Shown one piece after another: positions 19,773-29,271 of a DNA stretch of 64,000 nucleotides. The position numbers and the translations under genes are program-made. The notes under the pieces were generated by a model. It worked only from the letters and a program-made list of their open reading frames with translations, searched no databases and was not told the origin of the DNA. Numbering within the stretch: position 1 is the first letter of the stretch; each line of letters begins with the position of its first letter. Origin of the DNA: Fen-1298 sp963833465 (lineage in GTDB: Bacteria; Bacteroidota; Ignavibacteria; UBA10030); the NCBI GenBank assembly GCA_963833465.1, contig CAWHXW010000004.1:558001-622000 (forward strand), given 5' to 3'.

Positions 19773-20256
19773 CGGTACTAGTCAATGTTTTTGTTTCAGA
19801 GACAATTGGAATTATCGCCCCTGTTGCTGAATCGCCATCACGATAATACAATTCCATTTTTAAAGTTGTACCTATATAGCTTACCTTTGCGTCCACAGTC
19901 AATTTGAGCTGATCATCATTATTTAGACGCCTATTTAGATTCTGATATATTGCCGAATCACCACCCATGAGATATGCTACATAATGTCCATTAGTGGCAA
20001 CACTCTGACTATCTATACCTGAATCAAATACTGACGAATCCGGACTATTAACATTCCATCCCTTGACTACAAGGACCTTGTAGCCAGTTCCGGTATGTGT
20101 GGTTTTTCCCATAAAGCCTTCTATCTTACCTGAGTCAGGTTTCTCGAAGCTTGGATTGATGATTGTAACATTCTTTTGTGCATGTAATTGCACAGGCATT
20201 AACGCGATGCTTGTAATTAATAAAATAATCGTGACAAAAAATACCACCTGTTTCAT
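19747..20256 (-). CDS. T9SS protein with lectin-like repeats, N-terminal part
   Basis: ATG at 20256 behind AAGGAGAAAG, signal peptide (MKQVVFFVTIILLITSIALM, ending LHAQ), then the first beta-sandwich repeat: IINPSFEKPDSGKIEGFMGK, VVKGWNVNSPDSSVFDSGID, LKMELYYRDGDSATGAIIPI. The frame then runs into GSIFDFG and a stop at 19747, while the true continuation lies in the neighbouring frame. Intact, the protein would have about 490 residues with two tandem repeats and a sorting domain. Its leader is the only one in this window with a perfect LacI-type palindrome and a short leader ORF, so it may be the most tightly controlled gene of the block. No substrate can be named from sequence. Confidence 0.75.
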   Translation of the reverse strand: MKQVVFFVTIILLITSIALMPVQLHAQKNVTIINPSFEKPDSGKIEGFMGKTTHTGTGYKVLVVKGWNVNSPDSSVFDSGIDSQSVATNGHYVAYLMGGDSAIYQNLNRRLNNDDQLKLTVDAKVSYIGTTLKMELYYRDGDSATGAIIPIVSETKTLTSTDGSIFDFG

Positions 20257-20323
20257 TTTTCTTTCTCCTTCACAAATGTTTTGGATTTTTCAACCAATAG
20301 TTGTTATGATCAGTTGATTACGT

Positions 20324-20371
20324 CTATACCACAAAAGGAAGATACTTTAATTGAACCTCTTGCCCATTCAT
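20324..20371 (-). CDS. Possible 15-residue leader peptide
   Basis: ATG at 20371 follows a near-perfect Shine-Dalgarno (AAGGAGGTGA) and encodes MNGQEVQLKYLPFVV, then stops at 20324. It lies 67 bases before the T9SS gene at 20256 and just downstream of the palindrome at 20396. It has no hydrophobic or repetitive regulatory codons I can recognise. It could be a leader ORF, a remnant of another gene's start, or chance; the strong ribosome site is the only positive sign. Confidence 0.3.
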   Translation of the reverse strand: MNGQEVQLKYLPFVV

Positions 20372-20395
20372 ATTCACCTCCTTCCAATTCTTTGT

Positions 20396-20411
20396 ATGCA
20401 AACGTTTGCAT
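20396..20411. promoter_or_regulatory. Perfect 16-bp palindrome, LacI-family operator-like
   Basis: ATGCAAACGTTTGCAT is its own reverse complement and has the central CG typical of LacI/GalR/CcpA-family operators. On the minus strand it lies 3 bases after a TATAAT hexamer (20415-20420) and 15 bases before the ribosome site of the leader ORF, a position where a repressor would block transcription of the 20256 gene. No LacI-type regulator is encoded in this window. Confidence 0.55.
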
Positions 20412-20948
20412 GAAATTATAAAAAAATATCAATTTAATTTTTAGATTTTGGATACAACGCTAAGATCCATAGATTGATTTCTTTTATTTTGATTTTAAAT
20501 ATTTTTCGTGAGGTTTAATATTAACTGCCATTTAACATAGGTTCTTGACTTATGCAGCTCTATTGATGAAGCGGATCGTTGTGTTTGATATAAAACTAAT
20601 CAATACTTCTTTTTATTACTTATTTGTTTATATCTTTTTGTTGATAGTTAAAAACTTTTTATTCCATTCTGGGACACTTCTGTATACCTTTAGCTATCAA
20701 CCATGTTTGCGGATACTCAATTTTGACCTCACACTTTCAATCGTTCCCGTAAACGTGCGTGTGCAATATAGCCATTCGTTTAGGCATGAGCATATCACTA
20801 TTGTTCCAAATTTCTTAAATAACGTTCCAAATGTTACTTTTTATCTCATTTTGTTTAAAAAACATATAAAAAGCATTCTTTTATAAATTGTGAATAAAAA
20901 GAATTTTTAATACTTTCATGCAGACTTCCAAAATAATATAGCTGTGAT
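20412..20948. other. AT-rich divergent intergenic region
   Basis: Between the minus-strand T9SS gene and the plus-strand hybrid regulator. It is AT-rich with no credible gene: a plus-strand open stretch at 20545-20886 has no family features. Promoters for both genes must lie here, but I cannot assign a clear -33/-7 pair for the regulator. Confidence 0.5.
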
Positions 20949-23900
20949 ATGCAAATGAAATTGCTGGTAAATTTTATTTTCAATTCTTTCCTTAAATTGA
21001 ATTTTGTTATTCTACTAATCTCATTTTCAATTTATTCCCAGCCTTCAAAATTTATGAGGTACTCCACACAAATGGGGCTTTCCTCGAATAATCAACGATG
21101 TATTATCCAAGACAAAGAGGGGTTTATCTGGATTGGTACTGGCGATGGATTAAATCGTTTTGACGGACGGACATTCAAAGTATATCGGAGAAATCCGGAC
21201 GATTCTTCAAGCCTAGAAAGCAATATTATTGATTGTCTCTATATTGACAGCAAGGGAGTTCTTTGGGTGGGAACGTATGCGGGAGGTTTAAGCCGCTATA
21301 ATAAAGACAAAGATAATTTTTATACCTATGCGACAAATATAAATGATACTTCAGCTCTTCCAAATAATGATATTTCTGCAATTGCAGAAGATAAGTTTCA
21401 CAGATTATGGATAGGCACTAATAATTCTGGGCTTCATTTACTTAGCCCGGGAATAAATGGATTCTACCATTATTTGGCTTTAGATAGAAAACAACCTGAT
21501 TCAACAACAATAGCAAATAACTGTATAAAAAGAATTGTTGCTGATAATGATATTTTTTGGATTGCTTACAATACCGGCATCCTGACTTCTCTCAACACAT
21601 CTACAATGACTTTCAAACATTATAAACTTTTCGATGTTTTAAGTCATCAGACAACTGATTTTTCTATTAATTCATTAGTAGTAGATGGAAATTTCATTTG
21701 GATAAGTACATGGAGTAAAGGAATCTGGATTTTTGATAAAACGACAGGACTTTGTAATCCATATTCGGAAGAAAAAGAGAGATATATAAATTTTGTTTTC
21801 AAGGATAATAAAAACAGATTATGGTACAGTCCTGAATCGAAAGGATTAATACTGATCGATGGCAAAAACGAAATTCATTATCAATTAAATGATTTCGACC
21901 GCTACAGTTTATCATCAAATTCACTGTCCAGCATTTTTCAGGACAACCAAGGGAATTTATGGCTTGCAAGTAAACAGGGAGATCTTAATTATTTCATTCT
22001 TGATAATCCGTTTTACACATGGTACAAAAACCCGAATTCAATACAGGGATTATCTAATAATCTTATCACAACAGTCATTGAAGATTCTAAAAGAAGAATT
22101 TGGGTAGGATATCAAGATGGTGGATTAGATATTCTTGATGCAAAGAATGTGAAACCCAAAATACATATCGAAGGTGATCTATCTTCTGGCCTTGGCCCAG
22201 GCGCTATAATGTATATCTATGAAAGTAAAAAGGGTACCATATGGATTGGTAAATATCTGGATGGATTAAAGAAATATAATGAAAGGACAAAAACGTTTTC
22301 ATCTTTTCGACACAAAGAAAATGATAAAGAATCTATTGCAGGTAATGATGTAAGGTATATTTCAGAAGATAGTCATGGTTTTTTTTGGATAGCAATCCAC
22401 GGTGGAGGAGTGGATAAATTTGATCCTGCAACTGGAATATTTGTTCATCATAAGAGTGATTTAAACAATCCATCAACGACAATCTTTCGAGACTGGACAT
22501 TTATTGCCAAGTGTGACAATGAGGACAATATTTGGGTAGGTAGTGTAGCTGGAGTTTCGGTGCTCTCAGAAAGGAACTTGCTGGTAAAACATTACCGGGT
22601 CGATTCAAAAGAAGGATATAACCTTAGTAATGACATGGTGAAGACTATTTATTTTGACTCGAAAGGGTACGTGTGGATCGGAACAATAGATGGCTTGAAC
22701 AAACTTGATCCGAGAAGTGGCGCGATAAAAAAATATTTTACAAAGGATGGGCTGCCGAGCAACGTTATTATTGATATCCTGGAAGATGGCCATTATAATC
22801 TCTGGATCAGCACAACAAAAGGATTATCAAAATTCTCCCCCGAGAAAAATACTTTTCATAATTACTCTATTCGTGATGGACTCGTCACAGACGATTTCAA
22901 TACATTTGCAGCATTTAGAATTCCATCCGGAGAAATGTATTTTGGCGGACGCGACGGATTAGTTCGCTTTCATCCGGACAGCATAAAAATGAATAAGTTC
23001 ATCCCTCCTGTTTACTTAACAGATTTTAAATTGTTCAACCAATCTATTCCTGTACATAATGGAAGCGGAACGGAAGAATTTTCCCTACAAAAGCAAATAA
23101 TATTTTGCAAAGAAATTACGCTTGAGTACAATCAAAATGTAATTAATTTTGAGTTTATCGCTCTCAACTATCAAAATCTAGAATCAAATCAATATAAATA
23201 TAAACTGGAAGGTTTTGATAAAAATTGGACAGTACCCGGATACAAGCGGGAAGCGACTTATACAAATCTTCAACCAGGCAGATATACCTTCAGAGTAATA
23301 GCATCAAATAATGATGGAATCTGGAATACTGAAGGCGCATCCCTTAAGATTAATGTCCATCCCCCGCTCTGGCGAACTAAATGGGCTTATGGTTTTTACT
23401 TTCTCTTTGCACTTTTTCTTCTTTATCTCTTCAGGAAGTTAATATTGCACGAATCAGAAATAAAACGTACGGTAGAATTTGAGAAACATGAGATACAAAA
23501 ATTGCAGGATATGGATACATTAAAAATGCAATTCTTTTCAAATGTATCTCACGAATTCCGAACACCTTTAACGCTTATTATCGGACCTATAGAAAAAATA
23601 CTTCACACCACCAAGGATGAAGCGCTGAAATTGCACCTCAATCTGATATACAAAAATGCCAAGCGTTTGTTGAGATTGATTAACCAATTAATGGATTTCA
23701 GAAAACTAGAGAAAGATAAATTAGAGTTGAATCTTACTCAAAATGATGTTGTTCAGTTTATGAAAGAAATAATAGACGCTTTCAACGAGGACGCAAAACA
23801 ACGTAAGATTGATTTTAATCTGAAATATTCCCAATCATCGTTTGAAATATGGTTTGATGCAGACAAGCTCGAAAAAATAATTTACAACTTGCTATCAAAC

Positions 23901-25133
23901 GCGTTTAAATACACACCCGATAACGGCCGAATTACGGTATTAATGGATTTCGATGAAAACAGCAGCGTACTCTCCGGGCAACATCCGGAATACCATCCCA
24001 GTATCAGAACATTCAAAATTACAGTAATGGATTCCGGAATAGGAATTCCTAAAGATGCACTATCTCGAATATTCGACAGATTTTACCAGGTAAAAAACAC
24101 TGTAACTACACAGGGAACTGGAATAGGTTTATCTTTCACGTACGATCTCGTTAAACTTCATAAAGGTACGATAAACGTTGAAAGTGAACTTAACCAGGGA
24201 TCAGTGTTTACAATTACACTGCCTCTTTGGTTGAATGAAAATGAGTTGCCAAATGTATCAGCCATTCTTCCAAGAAGGAAAGTGGATTCAGATGGCATTG
24301 GAAAGAATACCTCTACTGATGAAAATATTAATCTCACAAATTCAGAAAAAGAATCAAACAAGAGCCCGAATAAATTGCCTAGGGTATTAATCATTGAAGA
24401 TAACGCCGACATGCGATTGTTCATTAAAAGTGAATTCAAGGACAACTATCAAATTATTGAAACTCATAACGGCACTATAGGCATTCAGAAAGCTTTTGAA
24501 GATATACCGGATGCAATTATTTGTGACGTCATGATGCCGGGAATGGATGGCTATGAAGTTTGCAAAACACTCAAACGAGACGAAAGAACGAGCCATATTC
24601 CGATTGTCATGCTTACAGCTAAAAGTTCAGAACAACACACAATCAAAGGATTGGAAAGCGGCGCTGATGATTATGTGGCAAAACCATTTAGTTATGCAAT
24701 CCTTCGTGTTAGGATTAAAAACCTTATCGAATCCAGAATATTGTTGAGAAAAAAATTTGTGGGGGAGCCCTTCGCAACAATAAAAGATATTTCTCCATCC
24801 AAAACTGATGAAAAGCTCTTTCAGAAAGCTTATGCAGTAGTAGAAAAGAATTTGGATAATCCAAATTTTAATGTGATTGCTTTTGCGCGTGAAATTGGCA
24901 TGAGCCGTACGCAGCTCTATCGTAAAATCTATGCTATATCGGGCCAATCTGTAAAAGAATTTATCCGGATTATACGTTTAAAGAAAGCCGCCGAATTATT
25001 GCATGCAAGAGATAAAAATATTTCTGAGATTGCCTATACTGTCGGTTTCAATTCTCCTTCATATTTTACCACCTCCTTTACCGATTATTTTGGAGTAAAT
25101 CCATCAAAATACATTGAGAAATATATCAAATAG
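20949..25133 (+). CDS. Hybrid two-component system regulator (propeller sensor, kinase, receiver, AraC)
   Basis: A 1394-residue one-protein signalling system of the HTCS class that controls polysaccharide loci in Bacteroidota. A signal peptide is followed by two-component-regulator propeller repeats to about residue 700 (e.g. DKEGFIWIGTGDGLNRFDGR, DSKGVLWVGTYAGGLSRY), a Y_Y_Y domain at about 727-795 (YKYKLEGFDKNWTVPG) and a transmembrane helix at about 810-832. The kinase has the phospho-His in FFSNVSHEFRTPLTLI (about 868), the N-box NLLSNAFKYTP, and DSGIGIP and GTGIGL glycine boxes. The receiver Asp is in CDVMMPGMDGYEV (about 1193). The AraC helix-turn-helix is at about 1290-1390 (MSRTQLYRKIYAISGQSVKE). 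The periplasmic propeller probably senses an oligosaccharide; targets are likely the flanking hydrolase genes. Confidence 0.95.
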   Translation: MQMKLLVNFIFNSFLKLNFVILLISFSIYSQPSKFMRYSTQMGLSSNNQRCIIQDKEGFIWIGTGDGLNRFDGRTFKVYRRNPDDSSSLESNIIDCLYIDSKGVLWVGTYAGGLSRYNKDKDNFYTYATNINDTSALPNNDISAIAEDKFHRLWIGTNNSGLHLLSPGINGFYHYLALDRKQPDSTTIANNCIKRIVADNDIFWIAYNTGILTSLNTSTMTFKHYKLFDVLSHQTTDFSINSLVVDGNFIWISTWSKGIWIFDKTTGLCNPYSEEKERYINFVFKDNKNRLWYSPESKGLILIDGKNEIHYQLNDFDRYSLSSNSLSSIFQDNQGNLWLASKQGDLNYFILDNPFYTWYKNPNSIQGLSNNLITTVIEDSKRRIWVGYQDGGLDILDAKNVKPKIHIEGDLSSGLGPGAIMYIYESKKGTIWIGKYLDGLKKYNERTKTFSSFRHKENDKESIAGNDVRYISEDSHGFFWIAIHGGGVDKFDPATGIFVHHKSDLNNPSTTIFRDWTFIAKCDNEDNIWVGSVAGVSVLSERNLLVKHYRVDSKEGYNLSNDMVKTIYFDSKGYVWIGTIDGLNKLDPRSGAIKKYFTKDGLPSNVIIDILEDGHYNLWISTTKGLSKFSPEKNTFHNYSIRDGLVTDDFNTFAAFRIPSGEMYFGGRDGLVRFHPDSIKMNKFIPPVYLTDFKLFNQSIPVHNGSGTEEFSLQKQIIFCKEITLEYNQNVINFEFIALNYQNLESNQYKYKLEGFDKNWTVPGYKREATYTNLQPGRYTFRVIASNNDGIWNTEGASLKINVHPPLWRTKWAYGFYFLFALFLLYLFRKLILHESEIKRTVEFEKHEIQKLQDMDTLKMQFFSNVSHEFRTPLTLIIGPIEKILHTTKDEALKLHLNLIYKNAKRLLRLINQLMDFRKLEKDKLELNLTQNDVVQFMKEIIDAFNEDAKQRKIDFNLKYSQSSFEIWFDADKLEKIIYNLLSNAFKYTPDNGRITVLMDFDENSSVLSGQHPEYHPSIRTFKITVMDSGIGIPKDALSRIFDRFYQVKNTVTTQGTGIGLSFTYDLVKLHKGTINVESELNQGSVFTITLPLWLNENELPNVSAILPRRKVDSDGIGKNTSTDENINLTNSEKESNKSPNKLPRVLIIEDNADMRLFIKSEFKDNYQIIETHNGTIGIQKAFEDIPDAIICDVMMPGMDGYEVCKTLKRDERTSHIPIVMLTAKSSEQHTIKGLESGADDYVAKPFSYAILRVRIKNLIESRILLRKKFVGEPFATIKDISPSKTDEKLFQKAYAVVEKNLDNPNFNVIAFAREIGMSRTQLYRKIYAISGQSVKEFIRIIRLKKAAELLHARDKNISEIAYTVGFNSPSYFTTSFTDYFGVNPSKYIEKYIK

Positions 25134-25799
25134 AGAATATCACAATCTTATCGATCAGAATACTGTAGGGGAAGAGAATAATATATTCGTCAATTCAAAA
25201 TCAAACCATAAAATTAATTTCCCTCGAAGAAGAACCTCCATTTGTTAGCGCGATGAAGTTATTATTGTTTTGGATGATGTTTTCCTTAAGAATATATCCG
25301 TTTCAAAAAACGACGTTAAGAGAAGATCTCTTTTATTCCTTTTTTCAAAAATCATCGAAAAACAGCGAATGGAGCTTCAACAACTAGACTGAGTTTGGTT
25401 AGGTTCCCTCCCCCGCTACGAACCCTCGATTTCAAATTTCCGTAAAAAGTAAATCATGGATACTCAGAAAAAGTCCGATTATTCCAGGAGCTTTCATTTT
25501 TTGCATTATTTGGATTATCAAAATCAAATTTGAAACTGACAGTCACCATCGTTGACAGCAATGAAGTGACGTGCATTATTTTACGAGGAAGCAACGGCGG
25601 ATAAACAAGCAATCCAAGAGTGGGATAATTGCCTGTTTGAATTTTATTTCTTGACGCCAAGTAACCGAAATCTCCGCCAGTAACTTCCTATCTATACATT
25701 TTAAAATTATTGGCACAGGGTAATGCAAACCACATTGCTTTTTTCCACCAGAAAAGAAACGTGCTAACCCTGTGGCGAATACTTCATTAAGATGATTCC
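25134..25799. other. Gene-poor stretch with a possible gene remnant
   Basis: No complete gene is convincing. On the minus strand, 25454-25660 reads as 68 residues (TGNYPTLGLLVYPPLLPRK, then VTSLLSTMVTVSFKFDFD) with no signal peptide or family I recognise; it could be a remnant. The motif CCCCCGCTAC near 25410 recurs near 34744. Confidence 0.35.
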
Positions 25800-26999
25800 T
25801 TATTTTATCAGAACTAGTTTTTTTATGGCAATAAAATTGTCAGCGGTCATTTTATAAAAATAAACGCCGCTTGAAATACCCGAGGCATTAAAAGTTACTG
25901 AATACCGCCCAGCACTGCGTCGTTCCTGAACAAGTGTTACAACATGCTTTCCAAGCAGGTTGAATACTTCTAAATTTACGAAGCTCTCTTTCGGCAATTC
26001 AAAAGAAATTGTTGTTGATGGATTAAACGGATTAGGATAATTCCGAAGAAATCCAAATTTGGTTTGTTCTACTTCATCAATTTTAATATTGGTTGTGCTG
26101 AAACAACTATTAAGAAAATTAGCAATACTATCAAGATTAGAGTCCGTAAAGAATTTATCATCAACGTGTCCCGCTCCGGCTATAATGTGTAATGAAACCC
26201 TGCCTGAGGGAATAACTTTTCTCAGAGAATCGGCAAATACCTTGCTTTGAAGATATGGAATGGTATTATCGGCAGTGCCATGTTCAAGCCAGAAATATCC
26301 ATCATCAGTGGTTATATAAGTTTCTGCATTAAATTCATTACATAAATCTTTTTTGGTTTGTATAGCTCCCCCGACAAGAATTGATGCATAAGATGTTGAT
26401 GTATCATAGTCGAGGCCGTTGGTTACCCCCAATTCTGTCCATTGTTTGTTCATTGTTAAAAAATCAATACACCCCGAAAAATCAACAACGGCTTTGACGT
26501 TACTATTGTAATTGCTATTGCCCATTGTCAAATCTTCAACAATGGAATCGCCGCACGAAGTACCTGCAAGTGCAGCCAAGCCACCTCCTGCCGATTCTCC
26601 CCAAGTTGCAAATTTGGATGTATCCATGGAATACGTCGATGCATGAGCTTTTAAAAAACGTATAGCGGCTTTAACGTCATAAATTTGAGCAGGGAATATC
26701 GCTTCGCTACTTAATCGATAATTCATGCAGGCAACAACAAATCCTCTTGAAACCATTGCATTTGCATAACGAGATTCGGGTCCCTTGTCGCCTCCTGAAA
26801 ATCCTCCACCGTGAATAATCACAATTGTTGGGAAAGGTCTAGTACCCGTAGATGGGATGTAAATATCTAATTTATTGCTTGATGATTTTGATGCATAGAC
26901 AACATTGCTGTAAGTCTGAGCCTGAACATTTGTAATATTAATTACGAATGCAATAAAAAGTATCCTTGAGATAACTATTGGACTTTTCAATTGTTTCAT
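25800..26999 (-). CDS. Secreted alpha/beta-hydrolase (esterase/lipase) with T9SS tail
   Basis: 399 residues with a signal peptide ending VQAQ. The fold is that of BD-FAE/HSL-like esterases: oxyanion segment IVIIHGGGFSGGDKG, nucleophile elbow TWGESAGGG (Ser about 136), the acid region LEHGTADNTIPYLQSKVFAD, and His in IIAGAGHVDDKFF. The last 80 residues are a T9SS domain (FLRNYPNPFNPSTTISFELP). Members of this family remove acetyl or feruloyl groups from plant polysaccharides, which fits the surrounding hydrolases; the exact ester is not predictable. It lies 57 bases downstream of the beta-helix gene's region on the same strand and could be co-transcribed with it. Confidence 0.87.
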   Translation of the reverse strand: MKQLKSPIVISRILFIAFVINITNVQAQTYSNVVYASKSSSNKLDIYIPSTGTRPFPTIVIIHGGGFSGGDKGPESRYANAMVSRGFVVACMNYRLSSEAIFPAQIYDVKAAIRFLKAHASTYSMDTSKFATWGESAGGGLAALAGTSCGDSIVEDLTMGNSNYNSNVKAVVDFSGCIDFLTMNKQWTELGVTNGLDYDTSTSYASILVGGAIQTKKDLCNEFNAETYITTDDGYFWLEHGTADNTIPYLQSKVFADSLRKVIPSGRVSLHIIAGAGHVDDKFFTDSNLDSIANFLNSCFSTTNIKIDEVEQTKFGFLRNYPNPFNPSTTISFELPKESFVNLEVFNLLGKHVVTLVQERRSAGRYSVTFNASGISSGVYFYKMTADNFIAIKKLVLIK

Positions 27000-27056
27000 A
27001 AGTTTTAATTTCCTATGGAATATTTAATATTGAATTTTACTAATATCTCCCGTCTT

Positions 27057-28676
27057 TTATTTTAGCAAAATGAATTTTCGTGTGCTAGAAAAAATTCCTG
27101 TGTCTAATTTGTAAAAATAAATACCGCTAGAAAGTGATGAAGCATTTAATATTACTGAATACTGCCCTGCATTTCTTTTTTCGTTTACGAGCGTTGCCAC
27201 ATGTTCACCAATTATATTAAATACTACTAGAATTACGAAGCTTTCTTTCGGCAATTCAAAAGAGATCGTTGTTGTTGGATTAAATGGATTGGGATAATTT
27301 TGATTGAGTTTATAACTCGTCGGTTGTTCATTCTTTTGTTGATCGACAATAGTTGAACTTGTGGGAGCCAAGACGCCACCATTAACAAGATTATAGATTT
27401 TACCTCCAAATGCACTATTCGCAGAAAGAGTCGCATTATAATAGACGTTGAAACCATTGCCTGTAATATTAGTAATTGATGTACCGGAAATACCGTCGGC
27501 ATCACTCAAAATAGTTAAATACGAATTTGCTGTAACAATCCATTTACTACTCGCATCCAGTGCCAAAGTTACTATATTAGCAGTATTTGCTTTATTGATA
27601 GCGCCAGTAAATGAAGAAGTATCTTGTAATATAATGTATGCTTTGCTATCGGCATCCACATGAATCAAACCTGTCAAGTTTTGGCTTTTAGCAGTAAAAT
27701 TAGTAATACCTCCGCTTGCACCTATAGAGCCACCCCAGCTTCCCTTGATACATCTGATTAATGTGTCACAACTATTCATAAGAGTCACGCCGTTCAATGT
27801 ATAATACGCTGTTGAATTGGTATTGTAAAACATGCCACCCTTAGTCCCCGTATAAGTAAAAGAACCTCCGGTCATCATTAAATATCCATCAACGCCCGTA
27901 GCATCACCTGACATGCTTTGGTATAATAGCGATCCCCACTTGTTATAAGCACATTTTACGGTACAATTGTTTAGCACAATCTTATTTGAGCCTTCTATTA
28001 CAAGTGCTTCGGCTCCATTTGCTATGAGTGTTGCATTTGTACAAGTAATTGTGCCCGTAGAATAAATGGCAGCTGAATTACCTCCGTTTGATGTATACAA
28101 TCCATCAGTCACCGTTATTGTACCACCGCCCCTGTCTGTTGCTATGGTACTTGAGCTGCCACCGTAGGTAACTGCTGTATCATTGCTGACTATGATAGTT
28201 CCCCCACCGCTGCACATTATTGCATGAGCACCCACACCTGTCATATTATATTTATCACTAGTGCTTGAAATGTTTGCCGTTCCATAAGCAAAAACACCGT
28301 TCGCTCCAGAGCCAGTTGTAGTGATGACGCAACTTGTAAGTGCGATTTGACTGGCAGAAGTTGCTAATACACCAGCGTTAAGGCCATAAAAACTGCTGTT
28401 GTCATTTGAGCTTGAGTTGCCACTTGTTGTTATTAAACAATTTGTTAATGTGAGATTTCCGGAGTTGAGAACGTACACACCGGATTGATCTGTTGTAGAA
28501 GAAGTATACGTCTGGCCGGTTTGTGTGGCTGTCGTACCATTCACCGTATAAGTGCCCGATAATGTGTAAGTAGTCCCACCACCACCTCCGGGTGGCGGTG
28601 TCTGTGATAGGCATTGAAATACGATTGCAATGGATAACATTGCGACAATAGTGACTGAATAACTTATATATTTCAC
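27057..28676 (-). CDS. T9SS-exported right-handed beta-helix protein
   Basis: 539 residues from a GTG start (28676) behind AAAGGATGG, with signal peptide MKYISYSVTIVAMLSIAIVF. After a Gly/Pro-rich linker (PPPGGGGG) the protein consists of short beta-helix rungs rich in Thr/Ser/Asn (LTLTNCLITTSGN, IALTSCVITTTGS, ITCTNATLIANGAEALVIEG, IVLNNCTVKCAYNKWG). These resemble parallel beta-helix repeat (PbH1) proteins, a fold used by pectate lyases, adhesins and other carbohydrate-binding proteins. I see no lyase catalytic cluster, so a binding or adhesive role is as likely as catalysis. A T9SS domain closes it (LNQNYPNPFNPTTTISFELP). Confidence 0.8.
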   Translation of the reverse strand: MKYISYSVTIVAMLSIAIVFQCLSQTPPPGGGGGTTYTLSGTYTVNGTTATQTGQTYTSSTTDQSGVYVLNSGNLTLTNCLITTSGNSSSNDNSSFYGLNAGVLATSASQIALTSCVITTTGSGANGVFAYGTANISSTSDKYNMTGVGAHAIMCSGGGTIIVSNDTAVTYGGSSSTIATDRGGGTITVTDGLYTSNGGNSAAIYSTGTITCTNATLIANGAEALVIEGSNKIVLNNCTVKCAYNKWGSLLYQSMSGDATGVDGYLMMTGGSFTYTGTKGGMFYNTNSTAYYTLNGVTLMNSCDTLIRCIKGSWGGSIGASGGITNFTAKSQNLTGLIHVDADSKAYIILQDTSSFTGAINKANTANIVTLALDASSKWIVTANSYLTILSDADGISGTSITNITGNGFNVYYNATLSANSAFGGKIYNLVNGGVLAPTSSTIVDQQKNEQPTSYKLNQNYPNPFNPTTTISFELPKESFVILVVFNIIGEHVATLVNEKRNAGQYSVILNASSLSSGIYFYKLDTGIFSSTRKFILLK

Positions 28677-28730
28677 TCTTCCATCCTTTCTTTTTTTTTC
28701 TATATGGTGTATTTCTCTTACTAATCAGCA

Positions 28731-29072
28731 TTATAATTGCAATCGGAAGGTATTTGTGGAATCCACTGCTCGTCCACTGATACAATTCTCCATTTGGAAG
28801 GACCGTTGAGGATGTATGTAGTTAAACTTACAATGATTGGGACGCTCAAGAATAATCTTATAATTCTGATTATATTTTATGATTTCTAATATCCAGAGTG
28901 TCTGAGAAAACTCAAGAATCGCAATGAATTTTTTGGTGGTCTCTTTATCCTTCTGGTATAAATTCACATTTAGAGCAAAATATAATCCTGTTAAAGTAGT
29001 AGCCATTGCAATTGCTAAGTTAAAATAAGGTTCATATTTTTTGCTGTCTTTCCTTTTAAACACAAATCGCAA
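28731..29072 (-). CDS. Small membrane protein of unknown function, start uncertain
   Basis: The frame contains two hydrophobic helices: one before residue 1 of the TTG-start version (SILLILIILLLLVLRFVF, from about 29121) and one in NLAIAMATTLTGLYFALNVN, with charged KRKDSKKYEP between them, then an amphipathic region (KDKETTKKFIAILEFSQTLW). The continuous frame opens after a stop at about 29137 and has no ATG, so either a rare start is used or the 5' end is decayed. No family is recognised. Codon use is AT-rich. It lies between the beta-helix gene and the giant sensor kinase, on their strand. Confidence 0.4.
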   Translation of the reverse strand: MRFVFKRKDSKKYEPYFNLAIAMATTLTGLYFALNVNLYQKDKETTKKFIAILEFSQTLWILEIIKYNQNYKIILERPNHCKFNYIHPQRSFQMENCISGRAVDSTNTFRLQL

Positions 29073-29271
29073 TACTAAAAGGAGGAGAATAATTAATATT
29101 AATAAAATTGAGATCGATATCGTATTGTCGCCTATGTGTTACATCAAGTCTGGATTGAGGATTCTTCGTCCTTTGCTGCAAGACCGACAAGAAGGATCTA
29201 ACTACAAGATTTCTGTATCATCATAAAGTATTTTAAATGGTTTTATTTGATTTCTGTTGCCCCAGGTTTTC

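Noticed and set aside
20545..20886. 113-residue plus-strand gene upstream of the hybrid regulator
   Set aside because: Low-complexity AT-rich translation with no ribosome site or family trace.
25454..25660. Insertion-sequence transposase fragment
   Set aside because: The 68-residue translation shows no DDE or IS motifs and no terminal inverted repeats were seen around it.
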